A stretch of 64,000 nt of DNA from Vicia villosa (GCF_029867415.1 NW_026706169.1:1-64000), one strand, 5' to 3'; counted from the first letter of the stretch, positions 24,480-36,930 are shown. Notes: generated by a model from the sequence alone, not told the origin. Program-made: numbers and translations.

Positions 24480-25665
24480 TTGAGAAACAAAGACTCGTCC
24501 TCTTCAAATCGCACAATTCTTCAGCTTAAGCAAATGGGTTTGGGTTTCATTAACAGGGGAGGTACATACATTTTTACCATTGTCACTATCATAAACAGGG
24601 GAGGTACATACAACTTTATCATTGTCACTATCATTAACAGGGGAAGGACATACATTTTTACCATTGCCACTATCAATTATGACATTTTTCAGTTTCCCTG
24701 CAACTCAAAGAGCCAGCATCCTGTTCTTCCCGGAGAAGAACAGGTGAAATACAACCTCGGATGACAAACCTGTTTCTTGACTTCCTTGAAAAATTCAATT
24801 TGCTTCAGAAGAAATTATTTAAACACAACCACAACCAACAAAGTTATCACTTTCATATATTGTACAGGCACAATTAGACATTGAAGACACGCACCTCTTT
24901 CCTCAATGGGAGACTCTGGAACCACACCACTTATAATCAAATTAGTTAAATGAGGGCCAAGCTCTTCATCTCTCATGTCGTTATCGCATGCATCTGCAGC
25001 CAGTGAAGAAGTTTGCTTCTCAACAGAATTTGCTATTTCAGTGGCATTAGCTCCTTCATTTGACAAAATCCTCTTAGCATCTGGAGTCTCAGGTATTGTC
25101 TCATCACCATCAGTTTCATCCATCTCCATCATTTGGCATACTTTCTTTAACCTCTCATTCAATTCAGCAATCGAAAACCATTCCTTTCCCTTCACTTGAG
25201 GTCTCAATTTCTTCAATTTCTCACCCAGCTCATTAGGATTATATAACCTAACAGACCTGAAATTCTTCAAATCGCCACGGAAGGATCATTAACCTTCGCT
25301 AATCGTTCCCTTCACCGGAACGATTCTTGAAATTGTTGTAAATATTGAAACGATATCTGCATCTTCTGCGAAGATGGATCTTCGGGAAGAGTCGCGCTTT
25401 GCTAACTCTGGATTTTCCTCACAATATCGCTCCGTTGCGAATTGGGGGAAGAGAGAGGGGAAGGTGTGTTCGAGGATGGTTGTTGTTTGAGGGAGCTTTT
25501 GAGATCACGTAAAGCGTTGGCTAAGGAGTCGGAGGAAGGTTTGTTTCCATCGTTGCCACCGTCGCCGCCGACATTAAAGGTGGAGAAGAAATGGTGGAGT
25601 GAAGGAGATTTAGTGAGAGTGTGGGTTTTGAGTTTTGTTGTTTTGAGGTAGAGAAGGAGCGCCAT
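24480..25665 (-). pseudogene. Fragment of a probable mitochondrial protein gene (GCD1-like?), copy 1
   Basis: On the minus strand an ATG at 25665 opens MALLLYLKTTKLKTHTL and SLHHFFSTFNVGGD, a basic, Ser/Leu-rich presequence typical of mitochondrial import. It continues ALRDLKSSLKQQ up to a stop at 25402. After a frame break, a second block (25270-24815) reads NPNELGEKLKKLRPQVKGKE then WFSIAELNERLKKV. From memory the ELGEKL..LRP..WFS..ELNERL pattern resembles plant mitochondrial GAMETE CELL DEFECTIVE 1-type proteins; this is unverified. A possible donor GTGCGTGT follows SPIEER. Further along the minus strand, 24673-24548 encodes three 14-residue repeats (VCTSPV.DSDN). Frame breaks make it a pseudogene. 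Confidence 0.5.
24548..24673 (-). repeat. Three 42-bp repeats, coding-length (14 codons)
   Basis: Three direct repeats of 42 bp (CATTAACAGGGGAGGTACAT.. and variants) lie in the captured gene fragment. On the minus strand they translate to VCPSPVNDSDN, VCTSPVYDSDN and VCTSPVNETQ units. The length is a multiple of three and the frame is kept, which suggests they were once coding. The Ty3 element is inserted in the second of these repeats in copy 2. Confidence 0.65.
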
Positions 25666-26038
25666 GGTTGGTGGAGAGGTTTTATCTGAAGAGAGGAGAT
25701 GAAGATTGATGTGAATTTCAGAGTTTTTTTTTTTTTTTTTTTTCAGATTTCAGAACACCGAAGATGGTGCAGAGTTTTTTTTTTTCCAGATTTCTGAAAG
25801 AAGGATGAAGAACTCAGACTCAAGAAGAGAGCTTTACTTCCAATTTTTTTTTTATTTCAAATGCTATTGCCACATAAGCCAATTGGTCAAAGTCCAATCA
25901 GCATTTGGAGTAAAAGGGCGTGGTAAAACTTGCTTAAAATTTTTATAAGGGGACTTTCGTAAAAAAATAACTTCAGGGGGGCAAAAAAAATAACTTCAGA
26001 GGATAAAACCGAATCTCGCTCACATGTATCGTTGATCC

Positions 26039-26495
26039 TCTATTTTATTAACATTAATTTTTTTAATATTTTTATTTAATTTTAAATATAATTTTGTTCT
26101 TTTTATTTTACAATTTTGTATTACTTTTTCTTTCTATTTTTTAATGATATGGGACGATTCTAAAATGTCACATTTGGTAACCTTCTCCATGTCAAAGAAA
26201 TCTAAGGATCTCATGATCGTTGCAAAGACATAATTCACATCAAGATAAAATTGTGAACTTCATTGCATTATGTTTACAGTGTGTTTGTTTGAAGAGAAAT
26301 GGATAAGAGAGAAGTATGGGCGAGAGAGTTAGAGGAGAAATAGAATACTTCTTCTGCTTGGATGACAAGTGAAATAAAGAAGAGAGATTAAAAATAGTGG
26401 GGTCCACCACCTTTTCTTTTCTCTGCTGATTAGCGAAGAAAGAAAGAGAGAGAAACAATTGTTATCTTTCTCCCATATGTACCCTCTTATAACTA
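26039..26495. other. AT-rich spacer
   Basis: No gene was recognised. The part up to 26276 belongs to the segmental duplication. A GAGAGAAA-rich stretch follows at 26290-26460. Confidence 0.4.
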
Positions 26496-26778
26496 CTCCC
26501 TCCGTTCCTTTTTAAGTGTCGTTTTAGCAAAAAGCTCTTCCACCAAGATAGTGGATTATTAGAGTTACTTTTTCTATTATACCCTTATTTATTTTTCTCT
26601 TTCCAAATAAATTCAATCATACACTCTCTTTTTCCAATAATTAATTAAAAAATTTGAGGTGGAGTTATTGAAAAAATAAGGGTATAAATGACAAATTATA
26701 ACATTAAATTATAAAACGACACTTAAATAGGAACAAAAAAAATCTTCTAAAACGACACTTAAAAAGGAACGGAGGGAG
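26496..26778. mobile_element. Stowaway MITE (283 bp)
   Basis: Ends are CTCCCTCCGTTCC and GGAACGGAGGGAG, flanked on both sides by TA (26494-26495, 26779-26780). Inside the ends, TTTTTAAGTGTCGTTTTAG is matched inversely by CTAAAACGACACTTAAAAA. The CTCCCTCCGTTCC terminus and TA duplication are the hallmarks of Stowaway, mobilised by Tc1/mariner transposases. Confidence 0.93.
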
Positions 26779-26780
26779 TA

Positions 26781-27344
26781 TTCATTATGCATCAATTTCT
26801 AATAAATTAATGTTATCATTACCAACAAGCTAAAATAATATAGGAGTTATTTTTTCACATAACAACAACAACGTGTATAGTGTTTTTAATTTATTAAAAT
26901 AAAAGTGAAATTAATCATATTAACTTAAAATTTAGTTTGATTACTAAACATTTATATCAAATAATTTATTTATTTAAATTAATTAATTAACTAAAATTAT
27001 ATTAACAAATTTAAATAAGAAATGCATTTTAACTATGAAAAGTGTATATGAAGTCAAATAAAACAAGCTACTTCTTTTATAAAATACTGAAACTAATATA
27101 AAATAAATATTTAATTATTAATTTAATTAGATAAAAAAAATATTTAATAATTTAATAAAATGATCTTTATTAAATAATTATTTATTTTTTTACAAAATGT
27201 TATTTAAATATTTAAAAAAAGTTGTTAATTACTTATTATTTTTAACCACTAATGGTTAAAAATAATAAGTAATAGTTTTCTCTCTCCATATTTAATTACT
27301 TATTATTTTTAACCACTAGATTGAAAAGAATCAATGGTCTAGAT
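26781..27344. other. AT-rich spacer with inverted repeats
   Basis: No gene. Around 27230-27270 a near-perfect palindrome (TTACTTATTATTTTTAACCA / TGGTTAAAAATAATAAGTAA) occurs, and its first arm recurs at 27297-27315. Confidence 0.5.
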
Positions 27345-28097
<753 letters not shown>

Positions 28098-28099
<2 letters not shown>

Positions 28100-31010
28100 A
28101 TTTTAATATATAAAAATCAATTACCACCAAATTCCCTTAATTACCCTAATCACAATCAATTAAAGATGGTTTTGCATACCCCTGAGAGTAATTACACATC
28201 TAAACATAAATAAATTGTAGCAGCCCTAATTATTTGAAATTCTTTTATTGGAACACGCTATATTCCATCATCACACGCTTTTAGTTTCCCAAACATTGGA
28301 AAATACACTGTTTTTACTCTGAAAAGACATTGGAAACATATCAAACGTTTCTCATTCTTCTTCTCCTATTCATCTCCTATATTAAATCATCTTCGCTTCC
28401 TCTCAAAGTTATTTCCGTCCTTCCCTTTTCCACTGTCATCTTCAAAACCGATTCAATTTTATTTCTCATTCTTATTTTTTTTCTTAAATCGTGACTGATC
28501 CATTAAAAAGCATCATCATTCAGCATGAGAACCGTAAATTCATCCTTTATCAAAACCATGGCAAACTCTTTCCAATTTCTTCATTTAATTTTGACTGCTT
28601 TAAGATTTCTTATTAAAACCCACAACATAATCCCCAACTATTCAAACCTTCTGAAACCCTAATCTTTCATTTTCTCCTCCCAAACCAACAATGCTTTCGA
28701 AACCTCCAAAGGTAATTTCTTTAATTTTTTTTTTGCTTTTCATCGATCAGATTTTACTTTCTACTTTTTTGAATTGATAAGTCTTTTTAATATATTTTTA
28801 TTTAAAAAATATTTTTAACGAATTAATGAGAGAAAAATGATTTTTTTTACTGTTTTGTTTAGACTTAAATATAAGGAAAATGAAGTCTTTATGCTGAGAA
28901 ATCTAGAGGAATTTGATTTTTTGTTAAATGTTGACAGAAAAATCAGTGTTGTACTCAAATGTTGATAATTTTAGAAATTAAGGTGTTTGATTTTGGAAGT
29001 ATACTTAATTCCCATTAAATTTAAAATTGTTGATTTCACCGATAGATATTTGGATACCTTAAATATTTTGTTTGGTAAGTTGGTGATTGATGTTGTTACC
29101 GTGAGAATTTTGTTATCTTTTTTTCTCACATATTTACTTTTCTTTATTTGTTTGTTTGATTTTGTTGTTGTGTTGAATTTACTCAAGTCTTTGTGAACTG
29201 AGTTTGGATCCAGTAATATATAATTTTGAATAATACAGTCACACTAATATGCTCATAAATGGCAAAAAAAATAAAATGGCACAACTGTTAGTTTTATGTT
29301 ACAGATGTTTTATGTTTCTGATAAAAGTATTGAATCATTGTGATTGCTACAGTGCATGTCAATCTGCTTTGCAAGGAAAGCGTGATCGTGATCATTCTTA
29401 TTACAAGTTATCCATCATTATTCCAGCCTATAGGAATTAATCCAGATATATGATTCTATGCATAGCCAATACAGATTCACATTATTATGCCGATTTTCAA
29501 TGGTTTGTTAATAGTGGTGGAGCCTATACGAATTAATGCAGATGGCTTTTTAAATCTTTTGCAAGTTGAAGGCTATTTATGATTATTAATATTTCATTAC
29601 TACAAGTTAAACACCAACGTCTTTTAATAAAAATTCCAATTACTCTAATAAAATAATTATTAAATCAATTAAATGATATTTAATATTTTAACTAACCTAA
29701 TATAAATGAGATGGAATATATAATTGAAAATAAATAATGAGGTTTAAATATGTTTAATTGTATTGCAATATGTTGTTTATATATAGATTATAAGACTTAT
29801 AAATAAGTAAATAATTGATACTATACCCTACCATTTTGATGTTTTTTTATTACATAATTGAGTATAATTATTCGATTGTTTTAAGGAATTTTTTCATTAC
29901 CCTTAAACGTAATCACTACACTATTTTTAAACGTAGATTTTATGAAAGGATTATAGTAATATTTTTCTAACCTTAATATTAAAGACTCATTATTATAATA
30001 AAAATATATAATGGGTGGATATGGGATAATGGGAAATGAGTCCTGTAAAATAATTATTCTTTTAATGGGATGTAGTAATATTTTTTTAACCATCTATCAA
30101 TTTGATTTATTTGTGATATTCTTTTAAAAAAAAATAATACATTAACTTCCATTACAAACACTATTAAAATATAATTAATATTATTAAAATTGTATTTTAC
30201 CAAAATATTTTAATATTATATTTTACGGTTTATATTATACACGTATGATTTTAATAAAGTGAGATAAGAGTCAAAATACATTGAATTTTAAATTTATCAT
30301 AATATATTAGTTAAGCTGAATCCGTTAGATAAGTTAACATATATAGATTGTTGTATAAATATTCATGGTGAAAAACTAAAGGACCCAATATAGGTAGGTT
30401 TTAGTTGTAGGTAGTAATAATTAAACATCATTTTTATTTAGAGAGTTTAAAGAAAATGTCATTGAGAATATGTAGTTTTAGGTGAGTAATAATTAGTTGT
30501 CTTTTTTAACATTTGCAAATATACAGTACTTTGACATAGTTCAAATTTAAAGGGAGGAATCAGTATAAAATAGTTTTAAATAAACATACAAAAAAGATTT
30601 TGTATACAATTAAAAATTAAAAATTAAATACATATAAAATTTTCATTCCATTAAATATATGAAATACAAAGAAAGAGTTGGTATTGACCATTTTTCTATG
30701 AAACACAAAATTGTTATTCTTTGTATATTTTATAGTAGATTTATTAACTATTTTTAATTGTATGTTCATGTATGAGAATGTGAATATCGTATGTCCATCA
30801 TTCAATTAATATTATTATTAATGAAATATATTTTAAAAAAATCAAAATCAAAGGGAAGAAATTTAAAATGGAGATTCTATAGTGAGTAGATCATCTAAAA
30901 TTTAAATTTAAATTTAATATATAATAATAATTCCTAATTAATAGGTTCCAAAACACAATCATTACCAATACAATAAATATTCGCCTATTTAGTATCTATT
31001 TTATTGTAAA
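28098..31010. other. AT-rich region without recognisable gene
   Basis: No supported gene. A leader-like, pyrimidine-rich stretch (28340-28690) ends in an ATG with seven codons followed by GGTAATTT (28691-28713), which looks like a first exon and splice donor, but no downstream exon was found. A block at about 30300-30595 recurs with changes at 38740-38935 and 39330-39409, on the other side of the Helitron. Confidence 0.4.
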
Positions 31011-31449
31011 CTAGTGTCTTACCCGTGCGTTCGCACGGGTACCCGTCGTTTTCGCGCATTGTGATGGAGAAAAATAAAAGATATTAGTAAAAGATTAAGT
31101 TTTGGGTAAAATTGAAAAAGTTATAAAAATAGTAATATTTTATTTAACAAATTATAATGAAGGAAAAGTTTTAAAATCGCAATTTCACGAATTATAATGA
31201 AGAAATATTCAATCAAATTATATAATTCAATTAGTGATAACTATTAGCCCAATCTCAAACTATCAGCTAAGGAGAATCGATTATTTTTTGCTAGCTAAGG
31301 AGAAAATTAATTATTTTGGCTCAATTATAACTACAAACTATCAGCCCAATCTCAAACTATCAGCTCTGTCTTGTAGGCCAATGAGAAACCACTACAAACT
31401 CCATTTATAATAATGATTCATTCAAAATGCATAATTAATAGAAAAATAC

Positions 31450-32790
31450 TTTGACCAGTTACTTCATGTTCCCGTTAATATTCATTATTTTGATAAGTAA
31501 CTTCGTATTCCCGTTAATATTTCAAATTTCTTCCCGTTAATTTTCAAAATTTTGATCAGTAACTTCATGTTCTTGTTAATATTCATTATTTTGATCAGTA
31601 ACTCCTTGTTCCCGTTAATATTCATTATTTTGATCAATAAGTTCGTGTTCCCGTTAATATTCCAAATTCGTTTCCGATAATATTCAAAAAAATTATCAGT
31701 AACTTAATGTTCCTGTTAATATTCAATATTTTGTCAATAACTCCGTGTTCCCGTCAACATTTATTATTTTGATTAGTAACTTTGTGTTCCCGTTAATATT
31801 CAAAATTTGTTCCTATTAATTTTTAAAATTTGGATAGTAACTTAATGTTTTCGATAATATTCAAAATTTTGATCATTAACTTTGTGCTCCCGTTAATATT
31901 TAATATTTTAATCAATAACTTCGTGCTCCCGTTAATATTCAATATTTTGATCAGTAACTCCGTGTTCCCACTAATATTCAATATTTTGATCAATAAACTT
32001 CATTTCCCATTAATATTCAATATTTTGACCAGTAACTTCATGTTCCCCTTAATATTTAATATTTTGATCAGTAACTTCGTGTTCTCGTTGATATTCAATA
32101 TTTTGTTCAGTAACTTCATGTTCCCGTTAAAATTCAATATTTTGATCAATAACTTCAAGTTCCCATTAATATTCATTATTTTGATCACTAACTTCGTGTT
32201 TCTGTTAATGTTTCAAATTTGTTCCTGTTAATATTCAATAGTTTGATTAATAACGCCATGTTTCCGTTATTATTCAATATTTTTAGCAGTAACTCCATGT
32301 TCCCGTTAATATTATATACTTTGCTCTGTAATTTAATACTCACGTTAATATTCAATATTTTGATTACTAACTTCATGTTCTCGTTAATATTCAATATTTT
32401 GATTAATAACTTCATGTTCCCGTTAATATTCAATATAGTTTGATCAATAACTTTGTTTTCCCGTTAATATTCAATAGTTTGATCAATAACTTCGTGTTCT
32501 CGTTAATATTCAATATTTTGATCAGTAACTTTATGCTCTCGTTAACATGCCATTTTTTATCAGTAAGTTCATGTTTCCGTTAATATTCAATACATTTAAT
32601 ATTTTGATCAGTAATTTAATATTATCTTTAATATTCAATATTTTCATTAGTAACTTCATGTACCCATTAATATTAAAAAAAATTCTATTAATATTCAATA
32701 TTTTGATTAATAACTACATGTTCCCGTTAATATTCAATTTTTTTATCAGTAACTTCATGTTTCTATTAATATTCAATATTTTGATGATAT
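31450..32790. repeat. 39-bp minisatellite, about 34 units
   Basis: Consensus of the unit is GATCAGTAACTTCATGTTCC followed by CGTTAATATTCAATATTTT. Units vary by substitutions and small indels. As 39 is a multiple of three, long open frames with a 13-residue period arise on both strands; these are by-products, not proteins. The array lies in the 3' part of the Helitron. Confidence 0.92.
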
Positions 32791-33065
32791 CTTTGAAACA
32801 AAAATAAATTAATTTTAACATTGTTTAAAAATATTTGATGATAATTAAATTTTTTTATAATAACAAAAATCTTAAATTGACAAATTATAATGAAGAAATA
32901 TTCTATCAAATTATATAATACAATTAATAATAAATATTTAATATAATTGATTAAACTCAATTTACAAATCAAATATATTATTCCATATATAAAATATTTG
33001 AATCAATAGTTAATTATTCCTATATATAAATATTTTTGTTTTGGAATTATTTATAAAACTATTTA

Positions 33066-33329
33066 TGCTTAATTGCAACTTTAATCCTCCTATTTTGTCT
33101 TTTTCTTGATTTTGATCCCTCTATTTTAAAAATCACTATTTTAGTCATTTTTTAAGTTTTCTGTGCAATTTTCGTCCCTCTATTTTGTTTTTTTCTGCAA
33201 AATTAGTCCCTATTCCTGTCTCTTTTTCATTAGAAAACTAAAAAAGGGGACCAAAATCGTGGTTTTAAAAATGGGGGGACTAAAATCGAGAAAAAGACAA
33301 AATAGGGGGACCAAAGTTGCAATTAAGCC
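33066..33329. mobile_element. MITE with 9-bp target duplication (264 bp)
   Basis: Ends TGCTTAATTGCAACTTT and AAAGTTGCAATTAAGCC form long inverted repeats that continue through TATTTTGTCTTTTTCT / AGAAAAAGACAAAATA. Perfect 9-bp flanks AACTATTTA lie at 33057-33065 and 33330-33338. Long TIRs with a 9-bp duplication fit a small MULE-type MITE. It sits inside the Helitron, so it inserted later. Confidence 0.85.
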
Positions 33330-33831
33330 AACTATTTAAATCAATTGTAAACTTATTCTCGTTATTACATTTAATTAAATGTGTTAATATCAGTACCATA
33401 TGTGCGTACCATATAATTACCCGTGTGTATCCGTAATATATTATTTTGTCTTTGGATAGAATTGACCCATTAAAGTTTTAATGGTAATATTTCAATTATA
33501 TTATATTATATATAGATAAATATATATTGATTATTGATGAACTTGTTCAATTAAATTTTAAATTTTATAAATGACAAACAAATTGTATGATTAATAAAAA
33601 ATATCATACAATTTTGATATTATTTATTCATATATAACTTATGTTTCATTCTATTACTACTTATTCATACATTATTTATGTTTCATTCTATTACTATTTA
33701 TTCATACAATACTTATGTTTCATTCGATTACTTATGCTTATTAACACCCATAGTTATTTTTAAATATTTTTTTAAAAAAAAGTCAATAGATCTAATATAT
33801 TTATTTTATTTAATAATCTCTAAAAAATTTC

Positions 33832-33833
<2 letters not shown>

Positions 33834-33896
<63 letters not shown>
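33834..33896. repeat. (TA)n microsatellite
   Basis: About 60 bp of perfect (TA)n in the Helitron interior. A similar tract lies at 35177-35230. Confidence 0.95.
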
Positions 33897-33897
<1 letters not shown>

Positions 33898-33959
33898 CTT
33901 TCATATTTTATATTTTAAATAATTTAGTAGTATTAGTAAGATATCTTATTAAAGTGAAA

Positions 33960-34133
33960 GGGTTAATAGTAATTCACCCCCCCTGTAATATTAGCGAATT
34001 TTGCTTTTCCCCCCTCCCTACCTTTAGGCAACGGTTTTTTCAAAAAAACTGTTGCCAAAACCTACCTTTGGCAACGGTAGGGGGGTAAACCGAAACACGC
34101 TCATATTACAGGGGGGTAAACTACTATTAACCC
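33960..34133. mobile_element. MITE with 9-bp target duplication (174 bp)
   Basis: GGGTTAATAGTAATTCACCC at the left is mirrored by GGGTAAACTACTATTAACCC at the right, and the internal halves also pair (GGCAACGG motifs on both sides of the centre). The flanks AAAGTGAAA (33951-33959 and 34134-34142) are a perfect 9-bp target duplication, again MULE-like. Confidence 0.88.
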
Positions 34134-34964
34134 AAAGTGAAAATAGAAAATAGTAGTTAGTTTTTCTATACAGAGAATGACGATGGCACATGTTGTATTT
34201 TAACTATTTTGAAAATATACTTTATTTTTATAATAATATGTATGAATTTTTTATCAAAAAACTCCATACAATATATAAAAGCAATGATATGCCTAAAACA
34301 TTTTATTAAAATATGTATCTAATAATATTTATCCTTTTGTTAAATGAGAGGTTAAAAATCTTCTAACCATATGAAATTTGGTTTCAAAATTATGTTGATA
34401 AATTCATTATTTTGGAAAGTTTCTATTAAATAATTTTGAAGGAAATCAAGTGAGATAAATTATATTTATTAATTTTTAATGATAATATGATTCACTCAAT
34501 TTTTGGGATACAACATCAATATAATTGGAGTACTAAATATATTTGTAACGTATTTATTTTATACCAATTAAGATATTGGTAAGTAATTGATATGATTTTA
34601 ATGTATTGATTCTATATCAATTAAATTATTCCCAACGTACTGATTTTAAGGTATGGGTCGTTAAAAAGGCTTTTATATCTTACAAAGTTAGATAATTTTA
34701 GGTAAATCATACAAAAGTACAATATTTACTCAAAATTATATTATTTTTAGGTAAATCATACAATATTGTAAAAACAATATAATTTTGTAAGATATAAAAG
34801 TACAATATTTTCTCAAATCTAATAATTTAAATATACATATGGTAAGTACTAAAAGAATAAGAAATCAAAAGTTACAATCACATGCATTAAATCATAAATT
34901 AAAAGTTGCAATCAATCGATCAATGATTACTAAAGATAATTATGATATTTAACTTTTTTAAGTA

Positions 34965-35171
34965 AATGATTTATGTCTTTTCATTCTAAACTCTTTATTT
35001 ACCTAAAAAAATATATTGTTTTTTTCTTTATTCTTTGATTCTATTTTCTTATACATTTCAAAATTATGTATATGTTTTGAATTTGTAATATTTTATCATA
35101 TTCTATATTTATTTTTTTTTGTTCGACCTTAGAATAAATAAATATCAATAATATTTTATAAAACTAACTTT

Positions 35172-35232
<61 letters not shown>

Positions 35233-36046
35233 ATAAACTTAATTTTTTTAATTTGACCTAACTAAAATATTCTTTAGTTATATGAATTAATATACAATAT
35301 TATGTTATTTATATATTATAATATCTATAATTTTTATAGCTACTAAGATTTAATATAAATATCACTCAAAGATAAAATCAATTAATCAATGAAATTTATT
35401 TATTAAAATTTGCAATAATATACCAATTATTTCCATATCAAGAAAATAGGTGTGCTGCTTCATTATTTCAACAAACCATTCTTTAAAATCACGTTCAAAT
35501 CGACCATAATGCTTGGATTATTATGGATAAGAAGTTAAAAATTGTAATCACATTAAATCAAAAAATTAAAAATAATAAATCAAAAGTTGCAATCAGATTA
35601 AATCAAAAATTAAAGTTGCAATCAAGTAAAATGATTATGATATTTAATTTTTTTATAGGTAAATGATTTATGTCTTTTCATTTCAAAACTCTTTATTTAC
35701 CTAAACAAATATAATGTTTTTTTCTTTACTCTTTGATTCTATTTTCTTATAAATTTCAAAATTATGTATACATTTTTAATTTGTAATATTTTATCTTTAT
35801 TTTTTATTTTGTTCGACCTTATAATAAATAAATATCAATAATATTTTATAAAACTAACTTTGTATATATTGATAACCTTAATTTCTTAATTTGACCTAAC
35901 TAAAATATTCTTTAGTTCTATGAATTAATATAAAATATTATCTTATTTACATATTATAATATCTACAATTTCTATAATTACTAAGATTTAATATAAATAT
36001 CACTCAAACATAAAATCAATCAATTAAGATTTATTTATTAATATTT
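34965..36046. repeat. Direct duplication of ~400 bp inside the Helitron
   Basis: 34965-35408 and 35648-36046 share ordered blocks: GATTTATGTCTTTTCATT, CTCTTTATTTACCTAAA, CTTTGATTCTATTTTCTTAT, GTTCGACCTTA.AATAAATA and TAATTTGACCTAACTAAA. The first copy has gained a (TA)n tract. A third, short remnant lies at 36066-36125. Confidence 0.8.
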
Positions 36047-36559
36047 GCACTTAAAATATAAAAAATTAAAGTTCATTCTATGAATTAATATAAAATATCA
36101 TGTTATTTATAGTATAATATCTACATTTTTGACAAAACTTGCGCAAGCATAACCCAGTAATTTCAAGCAGATTCTCCATTGTATATTGATACCAGCCAAC
36201 TTGATTTCTACTTCTACAACTCAAACTTTCGGGACAGTCAAAGAAGAATATTTATTTCAAACGAATCGTATAGACGATGTTTTCTGCACCAGAAAAAAAT
36301 CCAAAACACATATTAGGACAATATTTAAATTGTTACTAAAAAAAAAGAAAATAGGGATTGGAAACAACCTATCTAAAAAACGAACCATATACTATGGAGT
36401 GACGCCAATTGGTACTTCAGAATGATACATTACAAATTTAACCTGCAAATAACATGAAACGCCAATTAGTACTTCAGAATGATACACTACAAATTCAACC
36501 TGCAAATAACATGAAAGATATTTTCTATCAAGAAAAGAAAGAAAAAAATGTTAAATTCC

Positions 36560-36690
36560 GGTTTGTCCATGAATAGTCGTGGGAATGGCTGTAATTGCAA
36601 AAATAGTATAAACCAAAATTTTCCACATGAATAGTGGTGGGAATGGCTGTAATTGCAAAAATAGTATAAACCAAAATTTTCCACGATTAG
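36560..36690. repeat. Tandem duplication of ~59 bp near Helitron 5' end
   Basis: The block CATGAATAGTCGTGGGAATG..CAAAATTTTCCAC is followed by a copy with GTGGTGGG for CGTGGG. It lies about 250 bp from the Helitron 5' end. Confidence 0.85.
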
Positions 36691-36930
36691 GTTTGATGAA
36701 CATGATAGATACTGTGAAAGTATGATGGTTATATATAGTAATGATAAAAGTGTTTTGGAACGTGGAAGGTGGAGGGTTGTGAATGTGAATGGCCAGAGAA
36801 AGTAAATAGGTTGGAGGTTTAAAGTTCAATCCTACAATGGGAAAGGAATGATGTGGAATTTTGTGAGAAGAGAGGCTGATGTGGCATAGCTAAGAGATGA
36901 GGAAATGGTAGACTTTTCTTATATGATAGA

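Larger units (their letters stand above)
24104..26038 (-). mobile_element. Pack-MULE-like TIR element carrying host gene fragments, copy 1
   Basis: The left end GGGTTAAATATACGATG..GGTGAGATTCAGTTTTG..TTTTACCACACCC is mirrored at the right end: on the minus strand from 26038, GGATCAACGATACATGTGAG..GAGATTCGGTTTT..TTTTACCACGCCC. This gives an imperfect inverted repeat of roughly 150-200 bp. Between the ends lies a minus-strand gene fragment with a clear presequence and exon-like blocks. Long TIRs around host coding sequence without transposase is the definition of a Pack-MULE. No convincing 9-bp target duplication was seen, so the superfamily is an inference. Confidence 0.55.
22772..26276. repeat. 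Segmental duplication, copy 1 (3.5 kb)
   Basis: The segment starts AGTAGTTATATTATAGAG and ends GCATTATGTTTA. The same sequence, several percent diverged, runs from 39410 to 55509, where it is interrupted by a hAT element, a Ty3 element and a 0.5-kb segment absent here. It includes AT-rich non-coding DNA (23430-24100) and the TIR-bounded unit at 24104-26038. Confidence 0.9.
31011..36930 (-). mobile_element. Non-autonomous Helitron (5.92 kb)
   Basis: Read on the minus strand, the 5' end begins TCTATCATATAAGAAAAG at 36930 after A and contains TGCCACATCAGC. The 3' end has the hairpin ACCCGTGCGAACGCACGGGT (31021-31040), followed after six bases by CTAG at 31011 and then T. A TC start, a 3' hairpin close to CTRR, and A|T insertion without target duplication define Helitrons. 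No Rep/helicase frame is present, so it is non-autonomous. It contains a minisatellite near its 3' end, two later MITE insertions and internal duplications. The 3' end is strong; the exact 5' base is less certain. Confidence 0.72.

Noticed and set aside
29249..29440. 63-codon frame with several Cys
   Set aside because: Short, in AT-rich DNA, no homologous motif or gene context.
31450..32790. CRISPR-like array
   Set aside because: The repeats are contiguous and diverged with no unique spacers, and the host is a plant; it is a minisatellite.
31830..32807. Several 60-130 codon frames with FPLIFNIL repeats on both strands
   Set aside because: They follow from the 39-bp minisatellite, appear on both strands and are broken by random indels.
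36186..36829. Frames near the Helitron 5' end
   Set aside because: Two of them repeat the same peptide because of the 59-bp tandem duplication; no recognisable domain.
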